From Coenobita brevimanus (Eukaryota > Arthropoda > Malacostraca > Decapoda > Coenobitidae), in NCBI GenBank assembly GCA_032717465.1, contig CM064671.1:60031859-60095858 (forward strand): a stretch of 64,000 nucleotides of DNA, in the 5' to 3' direction. Position 1 is the first letter of the stretch. Each line of letters opens with the position of its first letter. The notes under the pieces were generated by a model. It was not told the origin of the DNA, made no database searches, and saw only the letters and a program-made list of their open reading frames with translations. This document shows positions 1 to 13,100 of the stretch, one piece after another. Both the position numbers and the translations under genes were made by a program.

Positions 1-400
1 TATCAGTGTTGTTTTACTATTTAAATTGTCTTCTATTAATCTCTACACCTATAACATGTCGGGAGACATCTTATTTATCTGGGGGGAGACAAATGTAAGC
101 AAGTGAATGTTTGTTGCTTATTTATCATGAGACAGGCGTGGAAGAAAGTCATGAATCGGCAGCGACCAGCTGCCTTCTTACTAGATCTGCTAAGGAGACT
201 GCTCTGTGTTTACGCAGTGCAGCCATGACATTGGGCAACACACACAAAAGAAACTCTCTGCCTCAACGCTGAAAGACTGTATGAGATAACTGAGATCAAC
301 TAGACTTCAGGAGTAACACAATTGAGCTCTCAGTAAAGCATCCAGTAGCAATACAGAGTCTTTAAGAATAACCTGAAGTCCTGGTGGAATATTTATGAGC
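1..400. other. No recognised feature
   Basis: I see no open frame or repeat I can name here. It may be the diverged upstream part of the LINE that becomes recognisable near position 400. Confidence 0.3.
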
Positions 401-1920
401 CCACAACTCACAATGCAGACCATGACTTACTTCTGAGTCAACACTGACTGCAGTGCATGGAGGAGACAAAGTTTCTTGGCTTAAAGTTTGACTGTTGGCT
501 TACCTGGGATTGTCATTTGAAAATTCTATGAAGTTCTTGCATGCAAGCAACGAATTTGTCTAGGATACAATCTCATACCTGTTGGGGTGCCTATTGGAGG
601 ACACTCCTACACCTGTATCAAACCTTAGTGGGATCTACAGTACACTTGCCTATGATTACAAAGTGTATTCTTCCGCCACTATACCGCGGTTTAGTGTTCT
701 TGATCCTCTGCATCATGCTTGTTTAAGTCTTGCTACTGGTATTTTCAGATCCTACCTGATTCCAAACTAATTGTTGGAGGCTGGCTTGCCTCCTTTAGAT
801 TTACAGCTCAAGTTTATAATCATTTGTTACTGGAACCATGTGAGACATATGCCAGCCTCACTCTGCTGTTGTTTGTGTATCACAGCAGTCATTTTTTCAG
901 TGTTACGTTTCTCATGCTCACACTTCACATTCCTTTGGCCACAAGGTCAGGCAGATAATGAGAGACGTAGGTCTCTCAGCGAAGCCTGTCTTTTCTGTCC
1001 ATCTCCCAAGAATCACTCCATGATATCTTTCATTGGTGCAGGTGTGCAGGGGTTTTGAGGTTATCAGGGCTTCTGTTTCGTCCCTGGCTCTCCATTTTTT
1101 TTTTTTTTTTTTTTTTTTTTTGTGCATTCACAGACATACCATCCCATTATTTACAGATGGTCCAAAGTCTGATGCTGATGTCAGGTTAGGGGCAGAGTTC
1201 CCATATTTTGTGAGTGGAGGAAGTCTTACTCTAGATTCATTTTATTTTTAGTGCAGAATTGACTGCTGTTGTTTTAATTCTTATACTGATTTGAACACAA
1301 GAGGAGCCCTCTTTTTTGGTTTTTAGTGATTCCTAAAGCATCATTTTGGCCCTAGTCTTTAATTTACCTCATCTTTTGGTCCTTGCCATTTATGTGTGAC
1401 TTTCCTGATTCAGAGAATAGGTAAGTTACTCTGGTTGTATTGGGCTCCTTTGCATGTTGTTCAGGACAATGAGAGGGCAGACACATCAACTAAAGCCGCA
1501 TCTTCTCGACGACCCCCTGCCTATTTTCAATTTTCTGCTTCTGATTTGACGCCTTCCTTGAAGTCTGCAACTCGTGCTTATCAGAGCCAGTGCGATGTTG
1601 ATATTAGTAGTAAATTGAAGATTTTTCAGAGAGTGGTTGAGCCAAGGTCTCTCCCCTCCATACCTCTGTGATTGCAGGTTGCCTGGCTTCATATTGGGCG
1701 TTCACTGCTAACTCATGGGTTCCTGATGTGTGGTGGGAGTCAGCTGTATTACACTGACTACCTGGTTCCCCTCACTGTTCATCATATGTCTGTCAAATGT
1801 CCTATTCTGGAGGACCTGTCCTGAGGTTTTTCCATTGCCAATGGGTGACGGATGGTGCCTACTCTCTGACCTTTATGCATGGAGGTGCTTCTGATTATCC
1901 AGCTGATATTTTTTATTTGC
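400..1920 (+). mobile_element. I-clade (Nimb/I/R1-type) LINE, 3' half, decayed
   Basis: Broken frames on the plus strand match the end of an ORF2 of a non-LTR retrotransposon that carries its own RNase H. From about 460 to 790 the reverse transcriptase thumb is visible (FLGLKFD, then LTWDCHLK, then a WGA-type motif and LDPLHHA-like spacing). At about 1,150-1,600 an RNase H domain follows: LFTDGPKSD supplies the first catalytic Asp, and NERADTSTKAA corresponds to the usual GNERAD-AK motif with the final Asp. From about 1,690 to 1,830 a C-terminal segment with LTHGFLM and LTVHHM is typical of the clade. Several frameshifts and a 27-base T run interrupt it, so it is dead. RNase H rules out RTE and jockey-type elements; exact family uncertain. 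It ends at the TTAA element that follows. Confidence 0.75.
1095..1121. repeat. poly(T) tract
   Basis: An uninterrupted run of about 27 T residues lies inside the LINE just before its RNase H region. It breaks the reading frame. Confidence 0.9.
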
Positions 1921-2658
1921 TTAACCCACCGCCTGCCAGTGCCATTTTAAAATGGTCTGACATAATTCCGCGGCCAGTGCCAGTGCCGCTTTAAAACGGT
2001 TTAAAGTAAAAAAATTCAGTGACTGCATTTTTCAACATTCGCGGGTAAAAATTGGCAAACATGTAAGGTACCTGTTCCTCTACCATCCCCCAGGCTGTCA
2101 AGGCCATACACTCACTCGCTTCCCCCCTCACGCTCGCTCTGCCTCACTCTGTCTGTGTGCCTCACCCAATGCTGTACATAGCGGAGGCATTTTGTAAATA
2201 TTTTCTTGTAAGTGTAAGGACTATATAGTGAAGTCAAGTTGTAAATACCTTCTTGTAAGTGCCAGGACTGTATGTAATGAAGTCAGGGTGTACCTATCTT
2301 CAAGTTAGTGTAATATAATGCATTCACAGTGAGAAAGACACTCAAATTGTGATAGATGCTGAAGTAATAAGTAATCAGAAAGTGTACTGAACACTTTCCA
2401 GCATAAATACCTGAGTATACCATACATAGAAAACGGCTTTCTCTCATGTACGTGGTGAGCGTGAGAGAGCAGCTATACCTGTATACAAGTATCCCGGACT
2501 CAATAAAACCCATTTCCGAGCCTCGGTGAGCATTTTAATGGGAAAATTTGCTGTTCCCACATCAAAATCTATCATTTTAGCCCAAAAATAAAGGTCAAAA
2601 AATGGCCGGCACTGGGGTGACCCATAGGGCTAAAAATAGCCAGCACGCGGAGGGTTAA
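1921..2658 (+). mobile_element. TTAA-flanked piggyBac-type MITE, copy 1
   Basis: This 738-bp non-coding element is bounded by TTAA on both sides, the target-site duplication typical of piggyBac transposons. Inverted ends: the left begins CCCACCGCCTGCC and the reverse complement of the right begins CCCTCCGCGTGCT. A second copy in the opposite orientation lies at 20,510-21,286, which confirms that the two TTAA sites are the element ends. There is no transposase frame, so it must be mobilised in trans. Internal sequence includes repeated TTCTTGTAAGTG-like segments. Confidence 0.8.
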
Positions 2659-2907
2659 GGATGATAGCTTCCTACATCTTTTGTAATTGATTGATACTTA
2701 TTTATTTTGTTACCATATTTAGTTTCATTTATTCACTGAAGAAGATACTGAATTTGTTTAGTTGCGCAGGTTTTATTGTTTATTTGGTAGCATACAACAG
2801 AGTTGTGGCAGAAAAACAATTTTATCAAATAATTCAGTTCAAAACAAATTGCTGTGGTGAGGTGCCAAAGACCTTTTATACTAACAAAATGCTGACTTTT
2901 GACTCAC

Positions 2908-3175
2908 TACTGTAAATAGCTTCTTCGTACAGCCTTACCTCCATTCCACGGTAAATTTCATTCACCACAGGGTCGGTATGTTTGGCAAAGTACTCCATAG
3001 CCGCACCGTTGTAGATCCAGGGTTCTGTACCCCACCTCCAGTTTTTTTGGTTCACGAGGTCTTGAAGGGTATCCAGGGTTGAGGATTTGCCTTGCACGGT
3101 GAGGTGGGCAATGAGGGAGGACTTGAACCCCGTGGAGATGATCACACAGAACACCAGCCACCAACCCACCAGCAT
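2908..3175 (-). CDS. Ionotropic receptor exon: M3 helix and start of S2
   Basis: Acceptor TTTACAG at 3,176 and donor GTGAGT from 2,907. The exon starts in phase 0 after the preceding exon's GQ. It encodes a hydrophobic helix (MLVGWWLVFCVIIST) followed by SLIAHLTV, the M3 gating segment, then the first part of the S2 lobe (SSTLDTLQDL and WIYNGAAMEYF). The exon leaves in phase 1, so at least one more exon, with the rest of S2 and M4, is required further left. Confidence 0.85.
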
Positions 3176-4058
3176 CTGTAAAGCATAAGCGATGTGTTAT
3201 TCATGCTACCTTCAGTGGATTTATGTTCATTTTTTAACCCCCTCGTGCAAGATGACGCTCCGCAAGTCATAAGCCTTACAATCTGAAGAGTAACCGATGA
3301 TGCAACATAATGCAACTTCTCTATAAATGGTTGTAGAAACTTTTCCTGTGGATGGATTTCTGTCAAATTTGGTTGAGTCAAAGCTGAGAGTTGCCAGGTC
3401 CAGGGAAATATATGGCAACAGCCGGGAGCTTATTGGAAGGGTAAGCGGCCTATATTTAGCTCAGTAGTGTCCCGTCAGTCAGGCTGGAAGGGTGTGTGAG
3501 CACACGGCCAGGCATTTAAACCCATGTTTGGCTACTACCGCACCATCCATACCTTACGTGTGTATAGTGATATTGTGTTGTATATAGTACATTTATAAGT
3601 GTTTCTTATATATTTTCAGAGGAAGCCAAATTTGAATATTTGTAACTGATTTTTACTGTTCCCTTGCTATTTTTACATTACACTAAACCTGAAAAATGTC
3701 TCGCAAGGGCCTATCTGAGAAAGATTATATGAAACACTTATTCAGTGGAAGTGAAAGTGAAGAAAGCAGCGAAAGTGAAATGGAAAGTGAATATATTGAG
3801 GAGGAGAGAGTAAGGAGCAGGAGAGTGAAGGTGAAATATGACCCTACGAGTGATAAGGGCAAACATGCGGTCAAGGCCGCTGTGATAAGCACTGTAGAGA
3901 GTGGTAGTAGCACCATCACTACCACAATTCCTTTCACCACTGGCACCACTGGTCCTTTCACCACTGCCATGACTGGTGTTACTACAACTCCTACTGCCAT
4001 CACTCAGATGACAATTTTCACCTTTCCAGAGACCACCATACTGATGAAAGCATACAGC

Positions 4059-4125
<67 letters not shown>

Positions 4126-7100
4126 TACACACACAGACACTCACACATTACAAATACTCACACATTCAGGCTGTGATCATACCTCTCTTCCTCTCTGCAA
4201 ATCCATCTCCTCTCAAGAAACACTACAACACTGCTAGAGGACGTGAGTAACCAGCTTATTTGTCAAGTTTTTATACTATAGTATTGGAAGGTGTATATTG
4301 TGTGTTTATTATATATTTCTCATAGGGAAAATGTGGTGCATTTCATTGCTATACTTCCAGTCATTTTACTCATAAAGTATAGGGCGCCTCCAATATCTTT
4401 AGAAAGCTTGATCAAGCTGATGATTTCCTATGTATACTTTTGTAAAGCAAAGTAACATATCTATAAAAATAAATGGGGAAAAGTTACGAAAGACGAACAT
4501 ACTGAGTCTACGGGCCTGGGCGTACCTGCTGTCACAGCACAAACTGTGTGCAACCCATCGTAACTTTTCAAAATTCATTTTCTCCATAACAATAATGGTT
4601 ATAACACTGTGAAATATATCGTTGGTTTCCTTAACCTTCGGGCTACAAAACTGGATAGAATTTACATATGTGTTTGTAAAAGTGTCACTAACAACATACG
4701 AAATAATATACAAGTCAGACGTTTTCAAGTGATTTTTTTTTTTTTTTTATTTACTCGAAAGACGTATCAACTTGAAACTTTCATAGATGAAAGATCATGA
4801 AATTCTACAATTAGATTTGTCCTTTGAAGCTGCTCATCACAGGAAGAAATTTTCACGGTGATGTTGGGAAGTTATGAGAAGCTAGTTTTCATGTAAAAAA
4901 GGTTTATTCAGGCTTCATTTCTGTACTTTTATTCATCTATTTTATGTTTTTTTTCTTATAGTATTAACATCAACGAATATGATAGGAAGTGATTTATAAC
5001 AATATAAGCACTTTCCGGGGGTAAATTAAGCCATATAAATTTTTCCCTTGCCATGCGGGTGGAGCCAGACTGAGCGAGGTTTTCATTCCGTGCATGGAAC
5101 CAAAACTTACTGGAAACTTACGGTGCACGAGGGGGTTAAGAGAGATTTTGAAAGGACAGATGAAATGTACCCTTCATCATCTACTTTAAACCAAACGTGA
5201 TTAAAAGAGACTCCCGTTAGCCAGTACATAAAGGATTGTAAAGGTAATATTAGTTAAGCATCAAGAAGTAATGAAATGCTGAGAACTTGGGCCCTGAGCT
5301 ATCAATGCAATGTGTCGCTCGATATGCCTCCCCCAAGCCTTGTGCATGGACTGGTCATACAACTGCTGACCTAATCAGTTGTCCTCCCTCCCTTCCTCCA
5401 AAATGTATCATTGGCAAAAGTTTTCCCACAATCCATCAAAGTCTTCAGGAAATATGCCCAAAATAATAAACTAAGTCAAATGCATTATGACTGACCTTTG
5501 ATCCCTTAACCTTGCTGATCTAAACAATTCATTGTCCCTTCGTACTGTATCACAGGCATTTGTTTGGTCGAAATCCGTTAAGGGATTCAGGAGATATCAG
5601 GCTCACAAGGGTAAACTAAGTTGACCCCATATGACCTTCACCCTATAACCTATGATCTTGTTGACCTAATCAGTACATCGTCCCTTTATACTGTACCACT
5701 AACAAAAGCTTGGTCGTAATTCTTGAGGATTTCAGGAGATATTGCACTCACAAGGATTACTAAGTCAACATCAAAATTATGACCTTGACCTGTGATGCTT
5801 TGACCTTACCAAAGCAGTTCAATATCTCCTTATACTACGTCACTGACAAAAGTTTGATGGAAATCCGTTGATGGGTTCAGGAGGTATCGCGGCCACAACA
5901 GTGTTATGGACACACAGATGCACCCACCCAAGCACAAACAGATGAGCAGAGCAATAATTTAATGCCTCCTCCACCACAGGTAGGTAGAGGTGGCCTGCAG
6001 TCCTAATGGACCCAGGTTCCAATCCCGGCTGGCTCAGGGAACAGTTTAAAGGATATGAATTTCATAAAAGCAGACTTTCCTAATCTATTAGAAGACCTGC
6101 GGACATGTCGGAAAAGTAGCCCCGCTAATACCAATGCACCAGTCCAATATGAGACAGCCCTTGCATGTATTCAGTATGGACAGTGGGTGTTAGCGCTAAA
6201 GTGGTGACATATGGAGGTGTAGGAGGACTACTGGGCCTTGGGATAGGCCGCTGCCCCAGAGAAATGGCCCAAGCCTTTGCCCAGAGTCGGACACATTAAA
6301 AAAAAAAAAAAAAAAAACTAAGTAATTACATTGTTTAGTCACATTATATGAGTTACTTTTTACTTAGCTTCTTGTTCCATAATTGGAAGACTGGTAAGCC
6401 ATAAACTGTCAGAAATTATAAACTACACTACACATGAAGACTAAGGTGGTCACTCCTAATTTGAAAAAAATCGCCTGGAAGAACCAAGACGATCCCTGAG
6501 ATGAAGACATTAATAATCTGGATTGCCTCATAATTGTCTTCAGGAGCTGATTAACCCTGCAGAAACTTAAGCTCATGGCACCTTACTGTCTAGTTCTATG
6601 CGCATTCATCTAATATATTATCACCTCCCTTTACATACATAACGGGCACAAGGAGATTAACCAGCCATATCTAAAGACATAGCTAAGGAAAAGATCATAA
6701 GGAACCTCCTTAACCAACAAAAATATGAGACTTACGGTACGAGATGTTTTCTCTGTACACTACTTCGGTGAATTGCCAGTAATCCTTCATTTATGGATTA
6801 TGGTGGGACAATGGTGGTATCAGAATCTTAAGTATCGACATTCTGCCATGAACTATTCAGGATAGCTAAGAAAGTGTTATATCAACTTTATCGAACCTGA
6901 CTTAAAATTTAGCTAAAATAAAAATTTAATCCAGCAATGGCGATTCTGATCTCTTGGAATTGTCATATGCTGCTGCTGATGATGATGATGATTACGAATA
7001 TGGTTGTCAGTGATGTGTTCATTACCTGCCCAGATGCACCCATGGAAATGTCTGGTGGCGGCCGCTCCAGAAGGGCGCCCCAGCCATACATGAGGGCAGT

Positions 7101-10100
7101 GCTGAACTCAGCGACATGCTCACCTGCTGCCCACTTCCATGCTCGCTGTAGCACCCATAGTGTCAATCCCCACGCCACCACGCCCACCAGTAAACTCAAC
7201 CACACTTCTCCTAAGAGTAGGTTTGGTAAATAAAAGAATACTTGTTTCAGACATAAAGTAACAGAAGGGAAATCAAGATTCGAATGCTTAGATTTATTTA
7301 GAGACCATGTTGCAAACCTGTAATGAATTAAGATCTTAACAATGATTTTTTAAACACACGGTGGAATCTAGAACCTTGATGAATTTAATGGGTGAATGGT
7401 TTTACTTTAAATGAACACTGTCGATGGCATGTCTGCTTCCGTTTTCCCTTTCCCTGTGGTTAACGCTGGTAGCTATGACACTACAGGCCTAATAGCGTGT
7501 GGGTTTCAATAATGGTGAATTCATCTGGCGTCACTCAACTGGTGGGCATCCATCCTTTACAGTTTGTTTAGTAAAATGAGTACCAATGGTAACACGTAGG
7601 GGAGTAACTTGGTATCTGGGTAATGCAGTGGCCCAATATCCAAAGAGTGGATTAACTCACCAGAGAACGGTCTTAGGAGTGCGAGGTGTGCAGGCAGAAG
7701 TGGAGGCTTCAGTGACGTGATGACCAAGACGTCTGCTGCATAAGCTCTGAGGAAGAAAGAAGTACAGTATGATAACTGTGAGCTACACTTGTATTTGGTG
7801 ATTGGTGGTGGCGACAACCATCCACTCACTTGATGTAGTTCTGCCTACTTCTTCCTTCACCTTTACCATTCTTTTTACGTTTCTTATCCTCTCTATTCCT
7901 ATTTCTCCCATCTTGTCACTTTTTTTTATTCGTCGTTCTTTTCCAGGTGGTTTTGCATTGTTTATTCCCTGCGTATAAGGAAGCGAATTGACGGAGGGTT
8001 AATGCCCCTCCCCGTAAAACAACTAATTTAAAGACAAACGGCCACCCCTTGCGAGACTGTGGCGTCTGGATATAGACAGATAGATATTTGGAAAAAAAAA
8101 ATCGTGTTGTTTTCATTATTCTAAAGAACTGCTGATAAGCTGGGGCTATCGTCATCCACTCGTTTGATATAGAGTTACCTTCAGATGACTCCATACTGTA
8201 TGATAAGCCAAATGGTTTTTAGTAGACCAGGAAACCATTTATTCCACTGGACAGTAACATATAGCTAACAGAACTATTCTGTGGACTAAAGCATTTTTTT
8301 TTTTTAATAACAGAACAGAGGAAGGAAAAACAAATTAATTAAAAAAAATCCATGCACCAGATTACTGGTGTCCTCTGTTCATAAAATATCTGTAACAGTT
8401 AGACTTGAACCGCTGTAGGTTGAAGTTTGGAGGGAAACAACTCTGAGGAAGCGAGTTCCAGAGAGATGCAGTTTGGGGAATGAAAGATTTCTGATAGGCA
8501 GAAGTTCTGCAGTATGGCTGAGTGACATTCCAGACATGAGCGCTGCCAGATGCCCGTGTAGCACGATGGAAGGCATGAAGAGGTGGCACAATGGACGCAA
8601 CTTCGTCTGAGCATTTGTTATAAAAATATCTGTAATATAACGCAAGGGAGGCAATATTCCTTTTTACTTGTAGGGGAGGTAGTTTGTTAGTAATAGCAGA
8701 GTTATTAATAATTCCAACAGGTTTGTTCTGAAGTTTGTTTAGTTGTTTTTATGCAACCTCTCCACATCCATTCCACAAGGGTGAGCAGTATTCAAGCTGG
8801 GAGCGCACATGACTTATAAATTATTGCTTATGCTCGTCAGTGAAGAAGTTACGGACTCTGTACAATAATCCAAGTTTCTTTGATGTGGTTTTAGCAAGTG
8901 ATCTGACATGAGAGGTCCAGCTGAGGGCACTGTTAAGCGAGATGCCGAGAATTTCAATACTTTTGGAAATGGGAATATTTGTACCATTGACGGTAATATA
9001 CGATTCTGGTAATACCTGTCTACTAGTAAATTGTATATATTTAGTTTTACAAGCATTAAATGAGACCAGGTTATTTTGTCCCCATTCACTGATCGTGGAT
9101 AAGTCTTGATTTAAAGAGATGGCTGTACTGAGTTGAGAGGTAGAGATAACAGACTTTGTAAATGAATGTCTGAGTGTGAATGAACTATGAAGTGTTGAGT
9201 CATCTGCATATGAATGGATGGGATTGTGGGTGACAGATAAGAGATCATTAATATGAATGAGGAACAGGGTTGGTGCCAGAACTGATCCCTGCGGCACGCC
9301 AGCGTTAATTGAGTGGAAATTGGAATAGACATCATCTACTTTTACTCTTATTTTTCTGTTGCTGAGATATGAGGAAATCAAAGGAACAAAAGAGTTTATT
9401 TTAGTCCATAGCAAGGGAGTTTGGACAACAGGGAACGGTGCCACACTCTATCGAAAGCTTTAGAAATATCCAGGGCTACTGCGTAAGTTTCTCCATGTAG
9501 GTCAACTGACTGACGGATGGTATGAGTCAGGAGATTGAGTATGTCAATGGTGGATCTTTCTTGGTGAAAACATACTGTATATCACTATTTAAGTTGTTGG
9601 ATTCAAGATGTTTAACTATGTCCTTATTAATTACTGTATCAAAAACCTTACAAAGAGAAGATGTGACAGCTATTGGTCTGAACTCAGAGGGGTCAGAGGA
9701 ACTTCCTTTCTTTGGAATTGGGTGGATATTGGCTTCTTTCCATGAATTAGGGAATGAAGAAGTACGTATGCATAGTCTGAATAATTTAGCAAGAACAGAG
9801 GCAAGTTCTGGGGAACACTTTTTCAAAACAATTGGCGGAAATCCATCTGGGCCTGGAGCTTTGTTGGTAGGTAAATGATCTAGGATGGATTTAACGTACG
9901 TTGTCTGTATTTTACGTGGAACAATTTCGGGAGAGTCAAGTTCTAGTGCTGGGACGTTCTGGCTGGCTTCCTGTAAGGTAGAATTTCTGGCAGATGTACT
10001 GGCAAAAATATCTGCTTTCCCACACGGGTCATTTGTAATGTTGCCATCTGGAGATTTTAGTGGGGGAATGGATGATGACTTGTTAAAGTTATTACTGAAA

Positions 10101-13100
10101 GAATTGAGAGTTGACAAGAATATTCTATTGTCATTAGGGTTGTTAAGTAGTTTTGATGCTTGCTTTGGAATAAAGTTTGATTTAGCTAGATTTATTACAG
10201 CATTTACATGGTTTTTAGCGATTTTAAATTGAGACAGTGATTCTGCTGTTTTTTATTTTAAGTAATAGTTATATACTGATGACTTTTGGGCTGTTGCTCT
10301 GGCATAGTTGCTATCAAACCATTTTGGAGAGATCGATCTTTTAGTGAATTGTTGACTTGGTATGAATAAATCCATTCCAGCTGGTATTAAGTCACAAATG
10401 TGGGACTGGGTAGAATTGACATCATTAGAGAAGAAAGACTGTCATGGAATGTCAGCAAGATAATTTCTAAATTCATCCCAGTTTGCCCTATCAAAGTGCC
10501 ATCGGGTCACCCTGGTAGGTTCAGAATGGGAAGGTTTGGGGGAGCTAACTAATGAGGCTTTGATGAGATTGTGGTCAGAGGATCCAAGTGGAGATAATAC
10601 CTCTATCCTGTACTGATCTGGTTTATTTGTCAGGAACAGATCCAAAAGATGGGTATTATGGTCAGGATTATCTGGTATTCTGGTTGGTTGCTTTATCAGT
10701 TGCGTGAGATTAACGATTCTGCAAACAGCTCGCACTCTAGACCAGCATCGTCAGTCCTGGCAGAATGCAATAACCATTCAACATTATGTATGTTAAAATC
10801 ACCCAAAATGGTAATTTCGGTGCTAAGGGCAAGATTAAGGTTACTCAACTGTGTGGAAATGGAATCAAATACACTGAGTTCAGAAGAAGCACTGGTGGAG
10901 TGGTAGACTACACAGATATATTTGATAATATTTTGACAGTTCAACCAGATGTTGCCCATAAGAGTTATATCCGAAAGCTGACTCTGGCTTATTGCTTATA
11001 ATTGCCACTGAGGGAATAACAACTCGTAAATCATCCCTTAAATACATGGACTAAGTAGCCCAGCTTCGGACTTTTATTATCCCAATGGGACAGTAAAAGA
11101 CTGGATGGGACACAGATTCCAAATAGTCATTATTACCAAGCGGTGGCTTCGTGGTAGCATACTCGTCTCGTGATGTGTGTGCCCAGAGTTTAGGCTTAAA
11201 GCCCAGGCAGGATGCTGGACATATGCCTTTTCATATGCCTTAATATGTTCTCACCTGTCAGATCTCCAGATGACATAATTACAAATAAAATGAGCCAGTA
11301 CAATACTTCCACGTTCATTTGAACTGTTCCACGTAATACTACTTCTGCTACAACTAATACTAATAAAAACATTAATAATAACCATCATCATCATCATCAT
11401 AATAATCATCTGTCTCTCTATATACTAGGCTGCTTCCCCCAAAGAAAGGGAGGTAGCCGAGACAGGATGACACACTCCCAATTTACTCATCCACTCAAAC
11501 ATATTCATTCCATATTAGCCCCAAGGGGAGAATGGATATATCCTCACTGCACCACACTGCACAAGGGTCAACTACGCAGTGCAATTAGTGACATCCGCAG
11601 CAGGGCCCAACAGCAGAGCTTGTTTACACCTGCCACATCATAGTGGACCCATCCCCTTACCTACACCTGACCTGATCATCTTATCAGACCAAATGGGGAA
11701 GAATATGCCCTCAGGGCTGTGTCATCATTTATTCATTCATAATTCCTCTCCAGTCATTTCTGTCATGCATAGCCACTCTTCCTTGTTCAAGAGACATCCC
11801 TCTCACATCCAACGCTCTCTTCACACAGTCCATCCATCCTATTCATGGTCTTCCTCTCAGCCTTACATCTCTCACATTAGATCTAATTATCTTTTTCACC
11901 CATCGCTTATTATCCATTCTCTCCATATGCCCAAACCATCGCAACACCCTCTGCTCAACTCGATCAGCCATCTCCTGCATAACTCCAATTCTCCTTCGCA
12001 CTTCACCATTTCTCACTCGATCCATACGCATCGCTCCACACACACTCCTCAGACACCTCATCCCCATTACATTCAAACCTTTCCTCTCTACTACACCCAT
12101 ATTTCATGTTTCAGACCCATATAAAGCAGTTGGCACCACAACACTCTCATAAAGTCTTCTCTTTACATCCATTCTAAGCAAATGACATCTAAACACTTTT
12201 TTTCATTCCTCCCAACACCTTTCCTACTTCATCCATTCTAAACTTCACTTCTGCATCTATTCTTCCATCCAGAGCAACATGTGACCCTAAATACTTAAAA
12301 CACTCTACCTCCACAAGCAACTCACCTTTCAAAACTATATTCATCCTCCTACCTTCTTCCAACCTCGTACACATCATCACTTTACTCTTATTCTCATTTA
12401 CTTTCAATATCCTCCTTTCACACACCCTTCCAAATCCTCTACCAACTGTCTCAGTCTCTCCTCTGAATCAGCCAACAGTGCAGTATCATCTGCAAACAGA
12501 AGCTGCTTCAGTTTCCACTCTCTGCCATCAACATTCACTTGACTCAGACCTCCATCTAACACTCTTTCATTCACCTCCCTTACAACACCATCCATATAAA
12601 TATTTAACAACCAAGGCAACATCACACATCCCTGCCGCAGCCCCACTCTCGTGGGAAACCAATCACTCAGAGTTTTTCCCACTCTTACACGTGCTCTACT
12701 ATTCACATAAAATCTTTTCACTCCTTTTAGAAATCTACCATCACGTCCATACAATCATAAAACAGTCCACAAAGCCTCCCTATCAGTTCTATCATACACT
12801 TCCTCTAAATCCATGAACGCCCAAAACACATCCTTACCTTTTGCTAAATACTTTTCACACACCTGTCCCACAGCAAACACCTGATCCACGCATCCCCTCC
12901 CTCTCCTAAAGCCACACTGCTCATCACCAATCACTCTCTCTGTACCTTTTCTAACTCTCTTAATTAACACTCTGCCATACACTTTACGTACAACATACAA
13001 CAGACTTATACCCCTAAAGCTAATACATTCATACTTTAGTATCTTACCTTTATACAATGGGACCACACAAGCACTTGCCCAGTCAACTGGAACCATTCCT

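Larger units (their letters stand above)
3234..5139 (+). mobile_element. 1.9-kb TTAA-flanked piggyBac-type element with perfect 12-bp inverted ends
   Basis: TTAA at 3,234-3,237 and 5,136-5,139 flank a segment whose ends are exact inverted repeats, CCCCCTCGTGCA (3,238-3,249 and its complement at 5,124-5,135). It sits in the intron between the M3 and pore exons of the receptor gene. It carries one frame resembling only the N-terminus of a piggyBac transposase (3,696 on) and a long (CA)n tract; no catalytic domain is visible. I infer an internally deleted, non-autonomous element of a different piggyBac family from the 3.9-kb element at 29,855. Confidence 0.8.

Noticed and set aside
3738..4148. 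Antisense frame with a long CV repeat
   Set aside because: The complement of the (CA)n tract and of the piggyBac N-terminus; no independent support.
5310..5895. CRISPR-like array
   Set aside because: Units are diverged, long and lack uniform spacers; the genome is eukaryotic.
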